NCBI GenBank assembly: GCA_903835145.1
Contig: CAILMA010000026.1
Location: 1-9,346, forward strand
Source of the DNA: an uncultured Bacteroidota bacterium
GTDB taxonomy: Bacteria; Bacteroidota; Bacteroidia; Chitinophagales; Chitinophagaceae
DNA length: 9,346 bases
Direction of reading: 5' to 3'
The position numbers and the translations under genes are program-made. Of the stretch, positions 6,822 through 9,346 are shown piece by piece. The notes beneath the pieces are model-generated. The model saw nothing but the letters and a program-made list of their open reading frames with translations. It was not told where the DNA came from and searched no databases. Position 1 is the first letter of the stretch. The number at the start of each line of letters is the position of its first letter.

Positions 6822-7442
6822 TTGGAAGTTAAGAACCTAAAAGATACCGCCTACCCGGTGATGGAGCATTTCTACACGCTGCAAGGGGAAGGTTTGCATA
6901 CTGGCAAAGCAGCCTACTTTGTAAGGCTGGGTGGTTGCGACGTTGGTTGTGTGTGGTGCGATGTAAAAGACAGCTGGGATGCCGATAAGCACCCTAAAAT
7001 GACGGTGGAGGAAATTACGAGCATAGCGGCCAAAAATCCGGGCCGAATAGCCGTTATTACAGGTGGTGAGCCTGCAATGCACAACCTTACTGCCCTGTGC
7101 GATGGCCTTCATGCGTGTGGGTTCAGCACCCATATCGAAACATCCGGCGCTCATCCGCTATCTGGTGCGCTGGACTGGATAACGCTCTCCCCAAAAAAAT
7201 TCAAAGCTCCGCTCGATGAGTGTCTTGAAGTAGCCGATGAACTCAAAGTTGTGATCTTTCATCATTCCGACTTCGAATGGGCGGAGGAGCATGCTGCGAA
7301 AGTGGGGCCCGAGTGCCTGCTGTACCTGCAACCCGAATGGAGCAAGCGCGAAAAGATAACACCCCTAATTATTGATTATATTCAGAAACATCCGGAGTGG
7401 CAATTATCTTTGCAAACACATAAATACATAAATATTCCATAA
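6822..7442 (+). CDS. queE: 7-carboxy-7-deazaguanine synthase, radical SAM enzyme
   Basis: QueE converts 6-carboxy-5,6,7,8-tetrahydropterin to 7-carboxy-7-deazaguanine, the ring-contraction step toward preQ0 and queuosine. The 206-residue protein shows the substrate-binding YTLQGEG (18-24). Its canonical radical SAM cluster C39-x3-C43-x2-C46 lies in GGCDVGCVWCD and would bind a [4Fe-4S] cluster. GGEP (81-84) contacts SAM, HIETSG (104-109) and LSPK (122-125) follow, and the family ending QTHKYINIP closes the protein. The start given is a TTG at 6822, since no ATG lies upstream in frame. An ATG at 6861 would remove 13 residues but still keep the QGEG motif. A near-consensus -7 element (TATTTTTA, 6796-6803) favours the TTG. 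No other queuosine gene is in the window, so those steps must be encoded elsewhere. uppP follows after 3 nt. Confidence 0.93.
   Translation: MEVKNLKDTAYPVMEHFYTLQGEGLHTGKAAYFVRLGGCDVGCVWCDVKDSWDADKHPKMTVEEITSIAAKNPGRIAVITGGEPAMHNLTALCDGLHACGFSTHIETSGAHPLSGALDWITLSPKKFKAPLDECLEVADELKVVIFHHSDFEWAEEHAAKVGPECLLYLQPEWSKREKITPLIIDYIQKHPEWQLSLQTHKYINIP
7405..7412 (+). promoter_or_regulatory. Possible internal -7 element for uppP within queE
   Basis: TATCTTTG matches TAnnTTTG exactly and sits in the last codons of queE, giving a possible leader of about 30 nt before the uppP ATG at 7446. No -33 partner is seen, and the bases also encode the conserved end of QueE, so a chance match is quite possible. 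Confidence 0.25.
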
Positions 7443-7445
7443 CAT

Positions 7446-8309
7446 ATGAATTGGATTCAGGTTATTATTCTCGGTATCGTTGAGGGGCTTTCAGAATTTC
7501 TTCCCATTTCATCGACCGGACATATGATTATTGCCAGCTCTATTATGGGCATAAACGAAGCAGCGTTCACCAAGTTGTTCGAAGTTTGTATTCAGTTTGG
7601 AGCGATTCTTTCTGTCGTGGTGTTGTATTACAAAAAGTTCTTCGACTTTTCCCGCTGGCAGTTTTATCTGAAATTGTTTGCAGCGGTCATCCCTGCACTG
7701 GCCATGGGTGCCCTTTTTTCAAAAAAGATTGATGCCATGCTGGAAAGCAGTATGACCGTGGCAGTAAGTTTTATTGTGGGTGGTATAGTGCTGTTGTTTA
7801 TAGATAAAGTATTTGACCGTAACGAGATCAGCGATGACAAACAAATCGGTTACCCTAAGGCATTTATCATCGGCTGTTTCCAGGTTATCGCAATGATTCC
7901 CGGTATCTCCCGCAGTGCATCGACTATTGTTGGTGGCCTTTCTCAAAAACTTACCCGGAAGCTCGCAGCTGAGTTTTCGTTCTTCCTTGCAGTGCCAACC
8001 ATGGCAGCGGCCACACTCAAAAAACTTTGGGACTTCCGCAAAGAAGGCTTCCATTTCGAAGATGGACAAGCTGCAATGCTTATAGCCGGTAATGTGATTG
8101 CCTTTATTGTGGCCTTGGTGGCTATAAAAACCTTCATCTCCTATGTGCAGAAACACAGTTTCCGGGCATTCGGGGTTTATCGCATTCTTGCAGGGGCGGG
8201 CGTCATCGTCCTCATTCAGATGGGCATCATTAAAAAGGCAGAAAACAAGGAAAAGCCAATCACTGCAATGGTTTCCGCAAAATCAAACATCATCACTTTC
8301 AATAAATAA
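7446..8309 (+). CDS. uppP: Undecaprenyl-diphosphatase (BacA family)
   Basis: UppP is an integral membrane phosphatase that removes a phosphate from undecaprenyl pyrophosphate. It regenerates the lipid carrier for peptidoglycan and surface polysaccharide synthesis, and its level affects bacitracin tolerance. The 287-residue protein has both family signatures. EGLSEFLPISSTGH (13-26) has the catalytic Glu13, Glu17 and His26 equivalents. PGISRSAST (152-160) carries the essential Arg156. Several membrane segments are apparent, including about 46-62, 76-92, 105-120, 138-152, 176-190, 211-235 and 245-262. The C-terminal 25 residues after the last membrane segment are a short polar tail, slightly longer than in many homologues. 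It begins 3 nt after queE and probably shares its transcript, although the two functions are not linked biochemically. Confidence 0.95.
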   Translation: MNWIQVIILGIVEGLSEFLPISSTGHMIIASSIMGINEAAFTKLFEVCIQFGAILSVVVLYYKKFFDFSRWQFYLKLFAAVIPALAMGALFSKKIDAMLESSMTVAVSFIVGGIVLLFIDKVFDRNEISDDKQIGYPKAFIIGCFQVIAMIPGISRSASTIVGGLSQKLTRKLAAEFSFFLAVPTMAAATLKKLWDFRKEGFHFEDGQAAMLIAGNVIAFIVALVAIKTFISYVQKHSFRAFGVYRILAGAGVIVLIQMGIIKKAENKEKPITAMVSAKSNIITFNK

Positions 8310-8322
8310 GTGCCCCCCGGCA

Positions 8323-8340
8323 GCATACTAATAAGTATGC
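8323..8340. repeat. Perfect 7-bp inverted repeat between convergent genes
   Basis: GCATACT (8323-8329) and AGTATGC (8334-8340) form a perfect stem with a four-base AATA loop, sited where uppP and the minus-strand lipoprotein gene converge. It includes the lipoprotein stop codon. It may act as a two-way terminator or transcript end, but neither side has a T-run, so it is not a classic intrinsic terminator. Confidence 0.35.
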
Positions 8341-9266
8341 ACATTGATATCGTAGCCACATCCGGGGTCAGGATATTTTGAATTGGCAATATATCGCTCA
8401 TGTAGTGTTATGCTGTCGTTGGCTACATAATAGTGAAGTTGAGCTGTGAAATATTCACTATTTATATCCAGGAAATAATTCTGATAATAATCATAGGTGG
8501 ATGTAAAGACCAAATCGGCTGCTGTTGACGAGTCTGGATTGTATATAAGTTCAATACTTAATAAAGACAACTTCAATTCGTCGATATATCCTATAGCGAA
8601 CGATGTATCCGCCGGCCATTCCAAAGTGCCGCAGCTGCCCTGCACATTACTGAGCGCCCCTGCCCAACGCCGCGTCCGGGCAACTGCATGGGTATGCAAG
8701 GGGTCATTGACGACAGTAACGGGCAACGCGTACGAGTAATCAGTTTTGTTGTCAAGCTGAAGGCTCAGGCTATACCTTCCTGCGCTTCGATAGGCATGCC
8801 AGGGAGTCGACCCAGAAGAAGTTGTGCCATCTCCAAAATTCCAGGCGTAAACGGTGCCTGCAGGCGGCAGGTAAGGTAGCGCAAAATAAAGAGTATCACC
8901 CGCTATTGGAGTACCGTTTATATTGAAAAAGTAGTCTGGAATAATGGTCAAAACTTTCTGAACCAGATGCCCATTGATGGTGACCCCTGCCGTAAAACTC
9001 CCTATTTTAGTGTACTTATGTGTAATTGGGGTAGTGGCTGTGCTGCCTGCAACCACAGCAGTTTCGCCATCACCAAAGTCCCAATATTCAATATAGTTAG
9101 CGGTATCATTGCTGTAAAAAGCTATAGGATACCCCGCCACATTATAGCTATAGACAAAATCATAGGTATAAGGTGGTACTGATATACCAGCGGAGGAATT
9201 GTTTTTCTTGCAGGAGGCAAAATATATACAAAGACCGAAAGCAAGTAGCGAGAGGGTTGTCTTCAT
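8328..9266 (-). CDS. PKD-domain lipoprotein of unknown function
   Basis: The 312-residue predicted lipoprotein begins MKTTLSLLAFGLCIYFASCKKN. This is a lipoprotein signal peptide with Cys19 as the lipidated residue (FASC is a slightly loose lipobox). I used this ATG at 9266 because a start 21 codons upstream would put a Cys/Arg/Phe-rich stretch ahead of the signal. Two PKD-like beta-sandwich domains follow, at about 33-108 and 112-187, marked by YWDFGDG and AWNFGDG and by HKYTKIGSFTAGVTI and HAYRSAGRYSLSLQL. The remainder (about 190-312) is a C-terminal region I do not recognise, with cysteines at 212 and 303 that might pair. The residues after Cys19 are basic and polar rather than acidic, so they do not match the described Bacteroidota surface-export signal. 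Location in the outer membrane with the protein facing the periplasm is possible. It converges on uppP with 18 nt between the stops. Confidence 0.82.
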   Translation of the reverse strand: MKTTLSLLAFGLCIYFASCKKNNSSAGISVPPYTYDFVYSYNVAGYPIAFYSNDTANYIEYWDFGDGETAVVAGSTATTPITHKYTKIGSFTAGVTINGHLVQKVLTIIPDYFFNINGTPIAGDTLYFALPYLPPAGTVYAWNFGDGTTSSGSTPWHAYRSAGRYSLSLQLDNKTDYSYALPVTVVNDPLHTHAVARTRRWAGALSNVQGSCGTLEWPADTSFAIGYIDELKLSLLSIELIYNPDSSTAADLVFTSTYDYYQNYFLDINSEYFTAQLHYYVANDSITLHERYIANSKYPDPGCGYDINVHTY

Positions 9267-9286
9267 AAACCGGGTTTTTAGGATAA

Positions 9287-9294
9287 TAAAGATA
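9287..9294 (-). promoter_or_regulatory. Near-consensus -7 element of the lipoprotein gene
   Basis: On the minus strand this reads TATCTTTA, one base off TAnnTTTG, and lies 20 nt upstream of the ATG at 9266. No good -33 element is visible. It is the best candidate in the 80 nt available before the window ends. Confidence 0.3.
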
Positions 9295-9346
9295 TGAAAT
9301 ATTTTTATGAAACGGCAGCGGCATCCCACAAACGAACTAATTTTAC

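Noticed and set aside
7719..8156. A 145-codon minus-strand frame within uppP
   Set aside because: Its composition, rich in Cys and His, is typical of antisense reading of a membrane-protein gene, and uppP signatures cover the same bases.
1..9346. Search for CRISPR arrays, tRNA or rRNA genes, insertion sequences and phage attachment repeats
   Set aside because: No regularly spaced direct repeats, cloverleaf sequences, transposase frames or paired terminal repeats were seen by eye.

Overview
The window looks like a chromosomal stretch from a member of the Bacteroidota, probably a Chitinophagaceae-like relative. This rests on three things. One protein ends in a gliding-motility-associated type IX secretion (T9SS type B) sorting domain. 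Several genes are preceded by the Bacteroidota -7 element TAnnTTTG, with little sign of Shine-Dalgarno sequences. Both toxin-antitoxin-like loci resemble Bacteroidota versions. The placement is by pattern recognition, not by a database search.

Layout from left to right. (1) At 90-487 on the minus strand lies a small toxin-antitoxin locus: an intact antitoxin-like gene, an ATGA junction into a RelE/ParE-type toxin that is visibly decayed, and a terminator-like hairpin. (2) Divergent from it, 649-2730 encodes a ComEC/Rec2-type DNA-uptake channel. (3) folD follows at 2854-3747, with a -7 element almost touching its start codon. (4) At 3823-4404 there is a second antitoxin-toxin pair, again with an intact antitoxin. 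Its 110-residue toxin is split by one missing base in an A-run. (5) 4405-4781 is AT-rich and non-coding, with promoter-like and hairpin signals. (6) 4782-6752 encodes a large secreted multidomain protein with a T9SS type B sorting domain. (7) queE (6822-7442) and uppP (7446-8309) lie in tandem, 3 nt apart. (8) Convergent to them is a lipoprotein with two PKD domains (8328-9266, minus).

The genes do not form one pathway. Housekeeping functions (folate one-carbon metabolism, 7-deazaguanine/queuosine synthesis, recycling of the undecaprenyl carrier, DNA uptake) alternate with cell-surface proteins and two eroded toxin-antitoxin modules. I found no convincing new multigene system. The most distinctive signal is that both toxin-antitoxin loci keep an open antitoxin frame while the toxin is broken, by different kinds of lesion. 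The second lesion is a single base and could be a sequencing error. The poorly characterised domains of the two surface proteins and a possible structured leader before the T9SS cargo gene come next in interest.
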